Counted from the stretch's first letter, positions 25,972 through 35,733 are shown. The stretch: 64,000 bases of DNA from Lachnospiraceae bacterium (GCA_024680055.1 JAILCP010000058.1:83740-147739); one strand, 5' to 3'. Notes: a model not told the origin generated them from the sequence alone. Program-made: numbers and translations.

Positions 25972-28410
25972 ATGGCAAAGCAAAAGGGACATAGGGGAAA
26001 ACGAAAGACAAAGAAAGCCGCTGCCAGAAAGAATTCTTTGACAACGGAGATTGTGGTAATTCTTGCGTTTGCGTTTTCTGTATTTTTGGAAATCAGTAAT
26101 TTTGGTTTTGGCGGAACAATGGGCCGTGCTTTAAGCAGCGTAATGTTCGGTGTTTTTGGCTGGCTTGAATATATATTTCCGGTTTTAATAATTTTGGCGT
26201 GTATTTTCATTGTAGCCAATAAGGATGATTTTTATGCCTTATTAAAGGTTTTGTATGGATTTATAGGCTTTATTTTGTTGTGTGGTTTTGTGGCTCTTGT
26301 TTATAACCATGATGGTATGGGAAGTTTAAAGAGCGGATATTCCACAGGCTATCTGATGCACTGCGGAGGCGGATTTATGGGAAATGCCGTCACCGGCCTT
26401 TTAGTGCCAAATGTGGGCCTGGTGGGAGCGTATTTGGTTGATGTTGTGGGTATTATTATTTGCGCCATTTTAATGACAGAACGTTCGCTTTATGGATTTT
26501 TAAAAACCAGAAGTAAAATGGGAATGGAGCAGAGTAAAAATCTCAGAGAAAAACGAAAAAAAGAGCGCGCCCTGGTGCGGGAAGAAAAACGGGCTAAAAG
26601 AGCACAGCGTGAATATGAAGAAGAAGTGGATACAAGGGGGCGCAGAGTTGCCCATGGCGTATCTTTTGATACAAAAATTGTAGAAGAAAACGGCCATTCC
26701 GACGAAATGGCAGAGGTACATGCAAAAGAACCATATGAGGAACCGGTGATTCACGGACTTACAAAGGCTGAGGAATTGCGAAGTGAGCCGGTTGCAGTGG
26801 AAGAACCCAAAATGGAAACACCAAAAGTGGAAAAACCAAAAGTGGAAGCACCGGCGGTAAAGAAAGAACCTTTGGTGGAAGAAAAGGTGGAGATGCCTAT
26901 TTCTTCCGGTGAAACAGGGTCCGATGCGGATTATAAATTCCCGCCAATCGAACTTTTGAAAAAAGGTGATAAAAATGCCACCGGAGAATCGGAAACTTCA
27001 TTAAAAGCAACGGCCATGCAATTGGAACAGACCCTGCGTGATTTTGGTGTTAATGTGAAAATGACGGATGTCAGCTGTGGACCAAGTGTTACCAGATTTG
27101 AAATGCAGCCGGAGCACGGTGTAAAGGTCAGCAAAATTGTCGGACTGGCAGACGATATTAAATTGAACCTGGCTGCTGCGGATATTCGTATTGAAGCACC
27201 GATTCCGGGAAAAGCGGCGGTTGGTATTGAGGTTCCAAACAAGGAAAATGTAACGGTAATGCTTCGTGAATTGCTGGAAGCAAAAGAATATAAAACCATT
27301 AAAACAAAGATTCCGTTCCCTGCAGGAAAGGATATTGGAGGAAAGGTGATTGTTTCCGACATTGGAAAGATGCCTCACGTATTGATTGCCGGATCCACCG
27401 GTTCCGGTAAGTCCGTATGTATCAATACCATTGTTATGAGTATTTTGTATAAAGCAAAACCATCAGAGGTAAAGTTGATTATGATTGATCCTAAGGTGGT
27501 GGAATTAAGTATTTACAACGGCATCCCACATTTGCTTATGCCGGTGGTAACCGATCCCAAAAAGGCGGCAGGCGCACTAAACTGGGCAGTTGCTGAAATG
27601 ACCGATCGTTACAACAAGTTTGCAGAGGCCAATGTGCGTGATTTAAAGGGATACAATAAACACGTGGAAATCTTTAATAAAGAGCATCCGGATACCAAGC
27701 TGGAAAAAATGTATCAGCTGGTGATTATTGTGGACGAGATGGCAGACTTAATGATGGTGGCACCGGGTGAAGTGGAAGATGCCATCTGTCGTCTTGCACA
27801 GCTTGCAAGAGCTGCAGGTATTCATTTGATTTTGGCAACCCAAAGACCGTCGGTAAATGTTATTACCGGTTTGATTAAAGCCAATATGCCATCCAGAGTT
27901 GCCTTTGCAGTTTCCAGTGGTGTGGACTCCAGAACCATTTTGGATATGTACGGAGCAGAAAAGCTTTTGGGAAAGGGAGATATGCTGTTTTATCCTCAGG
28001 GATATCAGAAACCTCTTCGTGTACAGGGTGCCTTTGTTTCTGACCAGGAAGTGTCGGATGTGGTGGAATTCTTAAAAGCCAACAAGCCTGAGGTGGTGGA
28101 AGATACCAGCGAAATCGAAGAGAAAGTAAACCAGTTATCTCTTTCCAATAAAACCATGGCACCGGGAACAGGAGCCGCCACAGAGGATGGACGGGATGTG
28201 TATTTTGCCGATGCAGGTCGTTTATTAATTGATAAAGAACGTGGTTCTATCGGAATGCTTCAGAGAATGTTTAAAATCGGCTTTAACAGAGCTGCAAGAA
28301 TTATGGATCAATTGGAAGAAGCTGGGGTTGTGGGACCGGAAGAAGGTACCAAGCCAAGAAAGGTGCTTTTAACGAAAGAGGAATTTGAAAATATGATAAA
28401 TGACCAATAA
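25972..28410 (+). CDS. FtsK/SpoIIIE DNA translocase
   Basis: 812 aa. A basic N-terminus is followed by four or five membrane helices (about 25-165), then a low-complexity Glu/Lys/Pro linker with repeated KVEKPKVEAP units (about 185-310). The motor follows: alpha/beta domains with Walker A AGSTGSGKSV and Walker B VIIVDEMADLM, then RAAGIHLILATQRPSV. The C-terminal gamma winged helix (about 745-812, GSIGMLQRMFKIGFNRAARIMDQLEEAG) reads KOPS/SRS-type sequences. It pumps chromosomal DNA at the septum; in sporulators it also moves DNA into the forespore. A GGAGG site precedes the ATG. Confidence 0.96.
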   Translation: MAKQKGHRGKRKTKKAAARKNSLTTEIVVILAFAFSVFLEISNFGFGGTMGRALSSVMFGVFGWLEYIFPVLIILACIFIVANKDDFYALLKVLYGFIGFILLCGFVALVYNHDGMGSLKSGYSTGYLMHCGGGFMGNAVTGLLVPNVGLVGAYLVDVVGIIICAILMTERSLYGFLKTRSKMGMEQSKNLREKRKKERALVREEKRAKRAQREYEEEVDTRGRRVAHGVSFDTKIVEENGHSDEMAEVHAKEPYEEPVIHGLTKAEELRSEPVAVEEPKMETPKVEKPKVEAPAVKKEPLVEEKVEMPISSGETGSDADYKFPPIELLKKGDKNATGESETSLKATAMQLEQTLRDFGVNVKMTDVSCGPSVTRFEMQPEHGVKVSKIVGLADDIKLNLAAADIRIEAPIPGKAAVGIEVPNKENVTVMLRELLEAKEYKTIKTKIPFPAGKDIGGKVIVSDIGKMPHVLIAGSTGSGKSVCINTIVMSILYKAKPSEVKLIMIDPKVVELSIYNGIPHLLMPVVTDPKKAAGALNWAVAEMTDRYNKFAEANVRDLKGYNKHVEIFNKEHPDTKLEKMYQLVIIVDEMADLMMVAPGEVEDAICRLAQLARAAGIHLILATQRPSVNVITGLIKANMPSRVAFAVSSGVDSRTILDMYGAEKLLGKGDMLFYPQGYQKPLRVQGAFVSDQEVSDVVEFLKANKPEVVEDTSEIEEKVNQLSLSNKTMAPGTGAATEDGRDVYFADAGRLLIDKERGSIGMLQRMFKIGFNRAARIMDQLEEAGVVGPEEGTKPRKVLLTKEEFENMINDQ

Positions 28411-28490
28411 TGGGTATTTTTCATACACAAAAAGGAAAATGTGTAGTAAAATAGAGATGTTGAAATAAAAACGGGAGAGTAAGAAGTAGC

Positions 28491-29663
28491 ATGAAGTGTA
28501 AGAAATGTGGAAACGAAATAGCTAAGGGAAAAGTATATTGCGATTCTTGCGGAGCAGAGGTTCAGATTGTTCCGGATTACAATGCCTTTGATGAAGCTAT
28601 ATCAAATGGCGTGAAACCGGAGGAATTAAAGGAATCAGAGGAGCTTTCAGAAGAAGTAAACAACAACCCTGAAGTAGAGGATGAGGTAGAGAAAACACCT
28701 GTGGATAAGAAGAAAAAAGCACTGTTTATCGTGGGTGGAATCATTCTGGTTGTTGCATTGATATTTATTGTTTCCCTTTTTGTAACAAGTTATCAAAATA
28801 ACCGTTCCTTCTCATATCAGTATGACAGAGCACAACAGTATTTGAAAAATCATCGTACGGATAAGGCCCTTGAGTCTGTGAATAAGGCGTTGAAGATTGA
28901 TAAAGATAACGAAGAAGCACTTTTATTGCTTGCTGACATTCAGAAGGAAATGGGCGAAGATGAAGATGCCATTGATACACTTCTTTCTGTGGTGGATTTA
29001 TATCCTGATCATAAAGATGCATACAGCAAATTGATTACCATTTATTCCGGTAAAGGAGATTTTGACGCAATTGCAAAATTGTCCAAGGGAGTAAAGGATG
29101 AACAGGTGAAATCACTGTTTATCGGTTATGTGCCAACAACACCAACCTTCAGTGAGAAAGCCGGAAAGTATGACGATGAAATTTCTCTGGAAATCACAGG
29201 AGATTCCAGTAGTTTGATTTATTATACTGTGGATGGCAGTGACCCTCGGGAAAAAGGAATTGCATATACAGAGGAACTTTGTGTTGAAGAAGGTACCACC
29301 CTTGTAAAAGCAGTAAGTACCAACGAATTTGGCCTCTACAGTGATGTGGTGGAAGCAAAGTACGAAGTGGAACTGGCTGTTCCTGATAAACCGGAGGTAT
29401 CTCTGCAAAGCGGTACCTATGATATTGCAAAGACCGTATCCGTGAAAGTTCCAAAAGGATGCAGTGCCTATTATACCTGGGATGGTTCCAATCCTACCAA
29501 GGCGTCAAAGAAATACAACGGTCCTTTTGTAATTCCGGAAGGTAATAATGTATTCAGTGTAATTGTGGTGAATGGCAATGGCCGCTCCAGTGATGTGGCA
29601 AGATTTAATTACATTTATTACAGTGACGAGGAAAGTAGCCAGGAGAGCGAAGGTGCTCAATAA
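28491..29663 (+). CDS. Zinc-ribbon membrane protein with TPR and two chitobiase-like C-terminal domains
   Basis: 390 aa. An N-terminal zinc ribbon MKCKKCGNEIAKGKVYCDSCG is followed by an acidic linker and one membrane helix (about 85-105). TPR-like repeats (about 115-195, ALESVNKALKIDKDNEEALLLLADIQKEMGE cut short here) come next. Two tandem beta domains (about 210-295 and 302-380) each carry the CHB_HEX_C-type signature YYTVDGSDP / YYTWDGSNP. Topology: zinc ribbon inside, TPR and beta domains outside. Likely a surface scaffold; no catalytic residues seen. A candidate promoter TACACA-17-TAAAAT overlaps 28411-28460. Confidence 0.8.
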   Translation: MKCKKCGNEIAKGKVYCDSCGAEVQIVPDYNAFDEAISNGVKPEELKESEELSEEVNNNPEVEDEVEKTPVDKKKKALFIVGGIILVVALIFIVSLFVTSYQNNRSFSYQYDRAQQYLKNHRTDKALESVNKALKIDKDNEEALLLLADIQKEMGEDEDAIDTLLSVVDLYPDHKDAYSKLITIYSGKGDFDAIAKLSKGVKDEQVKSLFIGYVPTTPTFSEKAGKYDDEISLEITGDSSSLIYYTVDGSDPREKGIAYTEELCVEEGTTLVKAVSTNEFGLYSDVVEAKYEVELAVPDKPEVSLQSGTYDIAKTVSVKVPKGCSAYYTWDGSNPTKASKKYNGPFVIPEGNNVFSVIVVNGNGRSSDVARFNYIYYSDEESSQESEGAQ

Positions 29664-29676
29664 AAGCTGAGTTATC

Positions 29677-29707
29677 AACCAGCAGGTAAACATCCTGCTG
29701 GTTCTTT
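29677..29707 (+). terminator. Hairpin terminator before rlmH
   Basis: 10-bp stem AACCAGCAGG / CCTGCTGGTT with a 7-nt loop and a short CTTT tail. The weak T run leaves read-through into rlmH possible. Confidence 0.65.
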
Positions 29708-29733
29708 CTGTTATTTATGGAGTGAAGAAATTT

Positions 29734-30213
29734 ATGAAAATTTCCATTGTTTGTGTAGGGAAAATCAAAGAAAAATTCTTTTCCCTGGGCATAGAGGAGT
29801 ATAGTAAACGATTACAGCGTTATTGCAACTTAAGCATCATTGAAGTTGCAGATGAAAAAACAAAAGAAAAAGCATCAGATAAAGAGATAGAGCTGGTAAA
29901 AGAAAAGGAAGGGGCAAGAATTTTAGACAAGATCAAAGAAGATGCCTACGTGATTGCCCTGGCCATAGAGGGAAAACAGTACGATTCGTTGCAACTGGCT
30001 CAGAAAATGGCGGAATTAATGACCTATGGGAACAGCAACATTGTTTTTGTAATCGGAGGCTCTTTAGGTCTTTCTGAGGATGTTTTAAACCGGGCCAACG
30101 AAAAACTGAGCTTTTCCAAATTAACCTTTCCACATCAATTGATGAGAGTGGTTTTACTGGAACAGATTTATCGATGCTTTCGTATCAATGAGGGAGAACC
30201 GTATCATAAATAA
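29734..30213 (+). CDS. rlmH: 23S rRNA (pseudouridine1915-N3)-methyltransferase
   Basis: 159 aa SPOUT-class methyltransferase acting on helix 69 of 23S rRNA in the 70S ribosome. Family features: [15 protein letters not shown] at the N-terminus, [13 protein letters not shown], the SAM-knot region [14 protein letters not shown], and the C-terminal [23 protein letters not shown] block (last residues YHK). The ORF track begins at GTG 29722; the start is set at ATG 29734, with GGAGTG spaced correctly and matching the family N-terminus. Confidence 0.95.
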   Translation: MKISIVCVGKIKEKFFSLGIEEYSKRLQRYCNLSIIEVADEKTKEKASDKEIELVKEKEGARILDKIKEDAYVIALAIEGKQYDSLQLAQKMAELMTYGNSNIVFVIGGSLGLSEDVLNRANEKLSFSKLTFPHQLMRVVLLEQIYRCFRINEGEPYHK

Positions 30214-30284
30214 TTGCAATTGAAAAATATTGTATTATAGCTGATAATAAAAGGGATTATAAATTTGGGATGGAAAGGAAATAC

Positions 30285-31283
30285 ATGAGTTTAACAGAGC
30301 TGGAATGGAATGTTGATAATGAACATTTATCCAACGTATTTGGAATGTTGGATGAATATCTGAAGAAGATTGAACGTACGTTACACGTGACCATCATTGT
30401 AAGGGATGGTTTTGTTAAAATTATCGGAACCGCCAAAGACTGTGAATTGGCAAGAAAAACCATTGATCAGTTGGTGAAGCTTTCCTGTAAGCACAAGGAA
30501 ATCACAGAACATGATGTGGATTATTGTTTGTCCCTGGTTTTCGAAGACAAACAGGACGAAATGGTGTTGATGGATAAGGAATTGATCTGCCATACCATCA
30601 ACGGAAAACCTGTAAAACCAAAGACCCTTGGACAAAAGGATTATGTAAATGCTATTCGTAAAAATATGATTGTATTTGGAATGGGTCCGGCAGGAACAGG
30701 TAAGACCTATCTGGCCATGGCTATGGCAATTACAGCATTCAAAAACGAAGAAGTAAATAAGATTATTTTAACCAGACCTGCCATTGAAGCAGGGGAAAAG
30801 CTTGGCTTTTTACCGGGAGATTTGCAAAGTAAGGTAGATCCCTATTTAAGGCCTCTTTATGATGCACTGTATCAGATTATGGGTGCAGAAAGCTTTTTGA
30901 AAAATATGGAAAAAGGGTTGATTGAGGTGGCGCCCCTTGCTTATATGCGAGGAAGAACTTTGGATAATGCGTTTATTATTCTGGATGAGGCGCAAAACAC
31001 CACACCGGCCCAGATGAAAATGTTTTTAACCCGTATCGGTTTTGGGTCAAAGGCTGTGATTACAGGTGATGCCACTCAAAAGGATTTGTCGCCGGGAACC
31101 GTATCCGGACTTGACGTTGCTTTAAAAGTTTTAAAAAGTGTGGAAGGAATCGGAATTTGTACCTTAACAAGTGATGATGTGGTACGTCACCCGCTGGTAC
31201 AAAAGATTGTAAATGCTTACGAAAAATACGAGGCGAAGCAACAAAAGAAAGTCAATAAAAACGGACAGTACAATAAAAGATAG
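30285..31283 (+). CDS. PhoH-family ATPase
   Basis: 332 aa. An N-terminal KH-like domain (about 10-75) precedes the PhoH ATPase domain with Walker A GPAGTGKT, TRPAIEAGEKLGFLPGD and Walker B FIILDEAQN. PhoH/YlaK proteins are RNA-associated ATPases of uncertain role, conserved next to ybeY. The start is set at ATG 30285 (GGAAAGGA site), not at 30270. It opens the 15-kb rightward gene run; an AT-rich 56-bp gap before it likely holds the promoter, with no convincing -35 box. Confidence 0.93.
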   Translation: MSLTELEWNVDNEHLSNVFGMLDEYLKKIERTLHVTIIVRDGFVKIIGTAKDCELARKTIDQLVKLSCKHKEITEHDVDYCLSLVFEDKQDEMVLMDKELICHTINGKPVKPKTLGQKDYVNAIRKNMIVFGMGPAGTGKTYLAMAMAITAFKNEEVNKIILTRPAIEAGEKLGFLPGDLQSKVDPYLRPLYDALYQIMGAESFLKNMEKGLIEVAPLAYMRGRTLDNAFIILDEAQNTTPAQMKMFLTRIGFGSKAVITGDATQKDLSPGTVSGLDVALKVLKSVEGIGICTLTSDDVVRHPLVQKIVNAYEKYEAKQQKKVNKNGQYNKR

Positions 31284-31297
31284 ACGGAGACAAAGGA

Positions 31298-32485
31298 ATG
31301 AGGTTACACGAGGTTCTTTCCGGAACTGATAAGTTTAAGCTTTTTTTTGTGGAGCTTTTTACCATTATTAGTGCGGGGGTTTTATATATTAAGTATGAAA
31401 ACGGAATTGATCGCTTGATTCTTGGATTCTTCTTAACAATTCTGTTTTTTCTGGTATTATTATTTCGAATTAATTATGAGTATACAATTGAAGAATCACA
31501 ACATCATATTCACGAAGACGTGGATAAAATGTTAAAGACCTATGGACTGGCCATTGTAATTACCACAGCCGGTTATTTTCTGCCGGTGCCGGTACATTTT
31601 CTGCTGTCCATGACGGCGTTGGTTTGTGCCTTTTTGCCGTTGCAATACGGACTTTCTTTAACATTGATGATGGCAATCTCCATTGGCATCAATGTACAGT
31701 CCACCAACTTTGAATTGGTATTTTTGGTATTTTCCTGTTTGGTAGGAGCTATGTTTTCCAAAATGGCCATTCAGCGCAGATATTTCTTTTATGTGGCAAT
31801 GATGCTTATGGCAGTTTCCAGCTGTTCTGCAATGATTTTATCCTATGCAGTAAACGGACAGTTGGAGACGAGGGGACTTGCTTATGGATTTGTGGAAGGA
31901 ATTGCCAATGCAGTGATGATTTTGGCGGTTATTCCGTTTTGCGTTGAAAAGGAGCAGGAACAAACCATTATTTTTTCCAGTTATGCAGAAGCAATGGAAG
32001 AGGATTTTCCACTGTCACTGTTTATGCAGTCCATCTCAGAGGAGCGTTATGAACGCAACCTGATTGTGGCAAAAAGTTGCAGAAAGTGCGCCCAGATACT
32101 TCAATTGAACAGTGATTTATGCTGCTGTGCAGGCTTTTATTACGATTTATGCAATAACGATGAAGAAGATCCTGTGGAATACGCATCCATTTTGGCAAGA
32201 CAAAATTTCCTGCCTATGGATGTGGTCCATATTTTATCTCAATATAATGGTTTGAATCGAGACATTGACACCAAAGAAGGGGCGTTGGTGGATTTGATTC
32301 ATGAATCCATGTATGAATTATGGAACAAACATGCAGATGAGAAGAACTCATTTGAAAAAGAAGTGGTGATTCATACCATGTTCAATGATCTTTCCAGATC
32401 CGGTAGATACGATCACAGTGGGTTGAGTATGAATGAGTTTTTGATCTTAAGAGAAAATTTAATTCGTGAGGTTACAAGTGAATGA
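31298..32485 (+). CDS. Degenerate 7TM-HD (PgpH/YqfF-like) membrane protein
   Basis: 395 aa, placed exactly where pgpH/yqfF (7TM-HD c-di-AMP phosphodiesterase) sits in Firmicutes, between phoH and ybeY. About seven hydrophobic segments lie at 12-60 and 82-216. The large extracellular 7TMR-HDED domain is missing, so the protein is little over half the usual length. The C-terminal part (about 222-395) aligns with the HD domain but has lost the metal ligands: YHHS reads YERN (251-254), YHDIGK reads YYDLCN (281-286), and QHHG reads QYNG. Inference: no phosphodiesterase activity; perhaps a remnant, sensor or scaffold. It overlaps ybeY by 4 nt. Confidence 0.72.
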   Translation: MRLHEVLSGTDKFKLFFVELFTIISAGVLYIKYENGIDRLILGFFLTILFFLVLLFRINYEYTIEESQHHIHEDVDKMLKTYGLAIVITTAGYFLPVPVHFLLSMTALVCAFLPLQYGLSLTLMMAISIGINVQSTNFELVFLVFSCLVGAMFSKMAIQRRYFFYVAMMLMAVSSCSAMILSYAVNGQLETRGLAYGFVEGIANAVMILAVIPFCVEKEQEQTIIFSSYAEAMEEDFPLSLFMQSISEERYERNLIVAKSCRKCAQILQLNSDLCCCAGFYYDLCNNDEEDPVEYASILARQNFLPMDVVHILSQYNGLNRDIDTKEGALVDLIHESMYELWNKHADEKNSFEKEVVIHTMFNDLSRSGRYDHSGLSMNEFLILRENLIREVTSE

Positions 32486-32997
32486 CACTGGAATTAGTGA
32501 ATGAAACAGAAAAACAATTTGATTTTGATTTCCAAGAAATTGCAAGTAAAGTTATAAACGAAACACTTGAGGAAGAAAAATTTCCTTGGGAGGCCATGGT
32601 TGAAGTAACTCTTGTTTCGGCTCAATACATACATCAATTAAATCTTGAGCAGCGGGGAGTGGACCGTGCCACGGATGTGTTGTCTTTCCCTATGCTGGAT
32701 TATGAAGCGCCGGGGGATTTTTCTTTGGTGGAAGAAGACAGTACCAATTTTGATCCGGAAACAGGGGAAGTTTTGCTCGGGGATATTGTAATCTGTCTTG
32801 ATAAAGTGGAAGAGCAGGCAAAAGAATACGGGCATTCACTTTTACGGGAATATGCCTTTTTAATCTGCCACAGTATGCTTCATCTTTTGGGCTATGATCA
32901 CATGGTGCCGGAGGAAGAAAAGGTGATGTTTGAAAAGCAGGAAGAAATTTTAAATCATTTGGGTATCAAAAGGGAAACTGAAGGGAGAACACAGTGA
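32482..32997 (+). CDS. ybeY: Endoribonuclease YbeY (rRNA maturation)
   Basis: 171 aa metalloprotein needed for 16S rRNA 3'-end processing and ribosome quality control. The zinc motif H-x3-H-x5-H is present in CHSMLHLLGYDHM, and the family block RGVDRATDVLSFP precedes it. Its ATGA start overlaps the stop of the PgpH-like gene, and its own stop overlaps the GTG start of the DUF3048 gene. The phoH-pgpH-ybeY order is the conserved Firmicutes arrangement. Confidence 0.97.
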   Translation: MTLELVNETEKQFDFDFQEIASKVINETLEEEKFPWEAMVEVTLVSAQYIHQLNLEQRGVDRATDVLSFPMLDYEAPGDFSLVEEDSTNFDPETGEVLLGDIVICLDKVEEQAKEYGHSLLREYAFLICHSMLHLLGYDHMVPEEEKVMFEKQEEILNHLGIKRETEGRTQ

Positions 32998-34052
32998 ATC
33001 TTAAAAGAACGTTAGTGACCATTACCTTGTTTTATTTTTGTGTAATGGCTATGGGATGTGGAAAGAAACAGGAAAAAGTAACAAAGAAAGAAAGCCCGGC
33101 TCCAAAGGTGGTGACCACAGATGAACATGTGGGAGAAGAAAAAAGCATGTTAACCGGACTTTGGATTGATGAAGAGGTGGCAAAGCAAAGACCTCTTGCC
33201 ATTATGATGGGTAACACCAGTGATGCTGCGCCACAAAGCGGCATTGAAAAAGCCGGCGTCGTCTATGAAATTCCGGTGGAAGGTGGAATTACCCGATTGA
33301 TGTCGGTGATTGAAGACTACAGTGACCTTAAACGTATTGGAAGTGTGCGCAGTTGCCGTTATTATTTTGTGCATTATGCCATGGAATACAATGGGTTTTA
33401 CGCCCATTTCGGACAGTCAAAATATGCCCTTCCAACCTTAAACAATCCTATGGTGCCAAATGTAAACGGTTTGGAGGGAGAGGCAGGAAAGTGCTATTAT
33501 CGTGTGACTGACAGAAGGGCACCTCATAATGCTTTTGCTGATGGCAGCAAAATCAAGGATTACCTTGTGAAAAAAGGAAACGATTTAAATTATGACGATT
33601 CCTATCAGGGACATTTTACCTTTGCAGAGGAGGACGAGGAGAATCAGCTTGTAGATGGCAGCGACGCCACCTATGTAAGTCCGGGCTACAGCGTGGACCA
33701 GCCTTGGTTTGAATACAATCAGGGAGATAAGCTTTATTACAGATTTCAATACAATAAAGAACATGTAGACAATGAAAGCGGTCGACAGCTTTCCTGTAAA
33801 AATATTGTAATTCAATATGTTAATATCGGTCTTTTTGACGATGGAAAGAGTCTAACCATTGGCACCGTAGGTAGCGGAAAGGGTGAATTTATTACCAACG
33901 GTAAATCGGTACCTATGGTCTGGAAAAAGCAATCCGAATTTGCAAAAACCACCTATTGCTATGAAGATGGTACAGAAATTGAATTTAATCCTGGAAAAAC
34001 ATGGATTTTACTGGTAGATGCTCAAAAAACATCAAAGGTAACCGTGAAATGA
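32994..34052 (+). CDS. DUF3048 (YerB-like) lipoprotein
   Basis: 352 aa, GTG start. The signal peptide ends in the lipobox AMGC (Cys about 22), so it is a membrane-anchored lipoprotein. The DUF3048 N-terminal domain is recognisable from RPLAIMMGNTSDAAPQSGIEKA, EGGITRLMSV, IGSVRSCRYYF and RAPHNAF; the C-terminal domain includes YVNIGLFDDGKSLTIGTVGSGKG and the end PGKTWILLVD. The function of this family is unknown. It is coupled to ybeY by a 4-nt overlap. Confidence 0.9.
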   Translation: MNLKRTLVTITLFYFCVMAMGCGKKQEKVTKKESPAPKVVTTDEHVGEEKSMLTGLWIDEEVAKQRPLAIMMGNTSDAAPQSGIEKAGVVYEIPVEGGITRLMSVIEDYSDLKRIGSVRSCRYYFVHYAMEYNGFYAHFGQSKYALPTLNNPMVPNVNGLEGEAGKCYYRVTDRRAPHNAFADGSKIKDYLVKKGNDLNYDDSYQGHFTFAEEDEENQLVDGSDATYVSPGYSVDQPWFEYNQGDKLYYRFQYNKEHVDNESGRQLSCKNIVIQYVNIGLFDDGKSLTIGTVGSGKGEFITNGKSVPMVWKKQSEFAKTTYCYEDGTEIEFNPGKTWILLVDAQKTSKVTVK

Positions 34053-34077
34053 TATAGAACAGACGAGGACAATTCCT

Positions 34078-35733
34078 ATGAGTAAAGAAAAAAAGGGCTC
34101 GAACTTTTTGGTACAGGGATCTATTTTGGCGATTGCTTCCATTGTATCAAGAATTATAGGCCTGATTTATCGTGTCCCAATGCAGCATATCATTGGTGAC
34201 ATTGGAAATGATTATTACAGTACAGCTTTTGAAGTATATAACATAATGCTTTTAATTTCATCCTACAGCCTGCCTACCGCTGTTTCAAAATACGTGTCGG
34301 AATGCAGGGCAAGGGGAGATTACAAGTTAATTCATAAGGTTTTTCGCACCGCCATGGTGTTATCTCTTGGTAGCGGAACTCTGGCAGCTTGCATCATTTT
34401 CTTTGGTGCACCTTACATAACCACAGCGTTAAAAACCCCATTGGCAATTTATGCCCTGTTGGTTTTGGCGCCGGCGTTGATTATTTTATCAGCCATGGGT
34501 GTGTTGCGAGGACTTTTCCAGGGTATTGGAACCATGATGCCAACGGCGTTTTCACAGATATTAGAGCAGGTGGTCAATGCAGTTGTCAGTGTAGGCGCTG
34601 CATATTTTCTGTTTCAACGTGGGGTGAAAGTAGGCGGAGTACTTGGAAATGTGGAAGAATACAGTTCAGCATTCGGTGCCGCCGGAGGAACCATGGGAAC
34701 CACCTCAGGAGCCTTTGTGGGCTTTGTTTTTATGCTGTTTATTTTCCTGATTTATCGACCGAAATTAAACAAATTAAAACGAAAACAACGATATTCTCAG
34801 GATGAATCCTACTTATCCATGGCAAAAATCCTGATTATGACCATAGTTCCGGTACTTCTTAGTACCACCATTTACAATATCAGTGGTATTTTGGACCAGT
34901 TTTTATTTAAAAATGTGGCAACCATGCAGCACTATGACTCTTCACAAATCGGCGTATGGTGGGGCGTGTTTACCGGTAAATATAAAATTTTAATCAATGT
35001 GCCTTTGGCCATTGCATCTGCCATGGCTGCATCCACCGTTCCAACTTTAACGGGAGCTTTTGCAGCAAAGGACTATAAGCTGGCCAGAAAAAAAACCTAC
35101 CAGGTTACCAAGTTTGTAATGGTAATTTCCATTCCTTGTGTGGTGGGTATCGGAGTTTTGGCATCACCGATTATGCAGCTGTTATTTGGAGACGGAAGTA
35201 AGCTTACAGAACACATGTTGATTGCAGGCTGTATTTCTGTGGCGTTTTATTCCTTATCCACATTATCCAACGGAATTTTACAGGGAATTAATCGGCTGGG
35301 TGAACCGGTAAAAAATGCAGTAATTGCCTTGGTATTGCATGTGATTTTCCTTTTGGCATTGATGTTTGGATTAAAACTTCATATTTACGCCGTGGTATAC
35401 GCAAATGCCTTTTATGCCTTTGTGATGTGTGTTTTAAATGCCAGATCCATTCGACGTTATTTAAAATATCGACAGGAAGTATTACGAACCTTTATCATAC
35501 CATCCATTGCCTCTGTGATTATGGGTGGTGCAGTATTCCTTGTTTATTACGGAATGATGAAGGTACTGCCGATCAATGCGGTATGGACCCTTGTTTCCAT
35601 TGTGGTAGGTGTATTGGTATACGGTATTTCATTGTTACTGCTGAAAGGCTTGACAAAGGAAGAAATACTGGCATTTCCAAAAGGCGCGTTATTACTTAGA
35701 ATTGCTGTAAAAATGCATTTAATTAGGGATTAA
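34078..35733 (+). CDS. SpoVB/MurJ-like MOP-superfamily flippase
   Basis: 551 aa with about 14 membrane helices, of the polysaccharide-biosynthesis group of the MOP exporters (SpoVB, YtgP, MurJ relatives). It begins FLVQGSILAIASIVSRIIGLIYRVPM, the usual start of this family, and has RGLFQGIGTMMPTAFSQILEQ and the C-terminal NGILQGINRLGEPVKN block. Probable role: flipping a lipid-linked wall or polysaccharide precursor. There is only a weak GAGG site, 25 nt after the DUF3048 gene. Which substrate it carries cannot be told from sequence. Confidence 0.92.
   Translation: MSKEKKGSNFLVQGSILAIASIVSRIIGLIYRVPMQHIIGDIGNDYYSTAFEVYNIMLLISSYSLPTAVSKYVSECRARGDYKLIHKVFRTAMVLSLGSGTLAACIIFFGAPYITTALKTPLAIYALLVLAPALIILSAMGVLRGLFQGIGTMMPTAFSQILEQVVNAVVSVGAAYFLFQRGVKVGGVLGNVEEYSSAFGAAGGTMGTTSGAFVGFVFMLFIFLIYRPKLNKLKRKQRYSQDESYLSMAKILIMTIVPVLLSTTIYNISGILDQFLFKNVATMQHYDSSQIGVWWGVFTGKYKILINVPLAIASAMAASTVPTLTGAFAAKDYKLARKKTYQVTKFVMVISIPCVVGIGVLASPIMQLLFGDGSKLTEHMLIAGCISVAFYSLSTLSNGILQGINRLGEPVKNAVIALVLHVIFLLALMFGLKLHIYAVVYANAFYAFVMCVLNARSIRRYLKYRQEVLRTFIIPSIASVIMGGAVFLVYYGMMKVLPINAVWTLVSIVVGVLVYGISLLLLKGLTKEEILAFPKGALLLRIAVKMHLIRD

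Noticed and set aside
26790-26880. Short tandem repeat in the ftsK linker
   Set aside because: The repeated GTGGAAAAACCAAAAGTGG-like units encode the Lys/Val/Pro-rich linker normal for FtsK/SpoIIIE; not a separate element.
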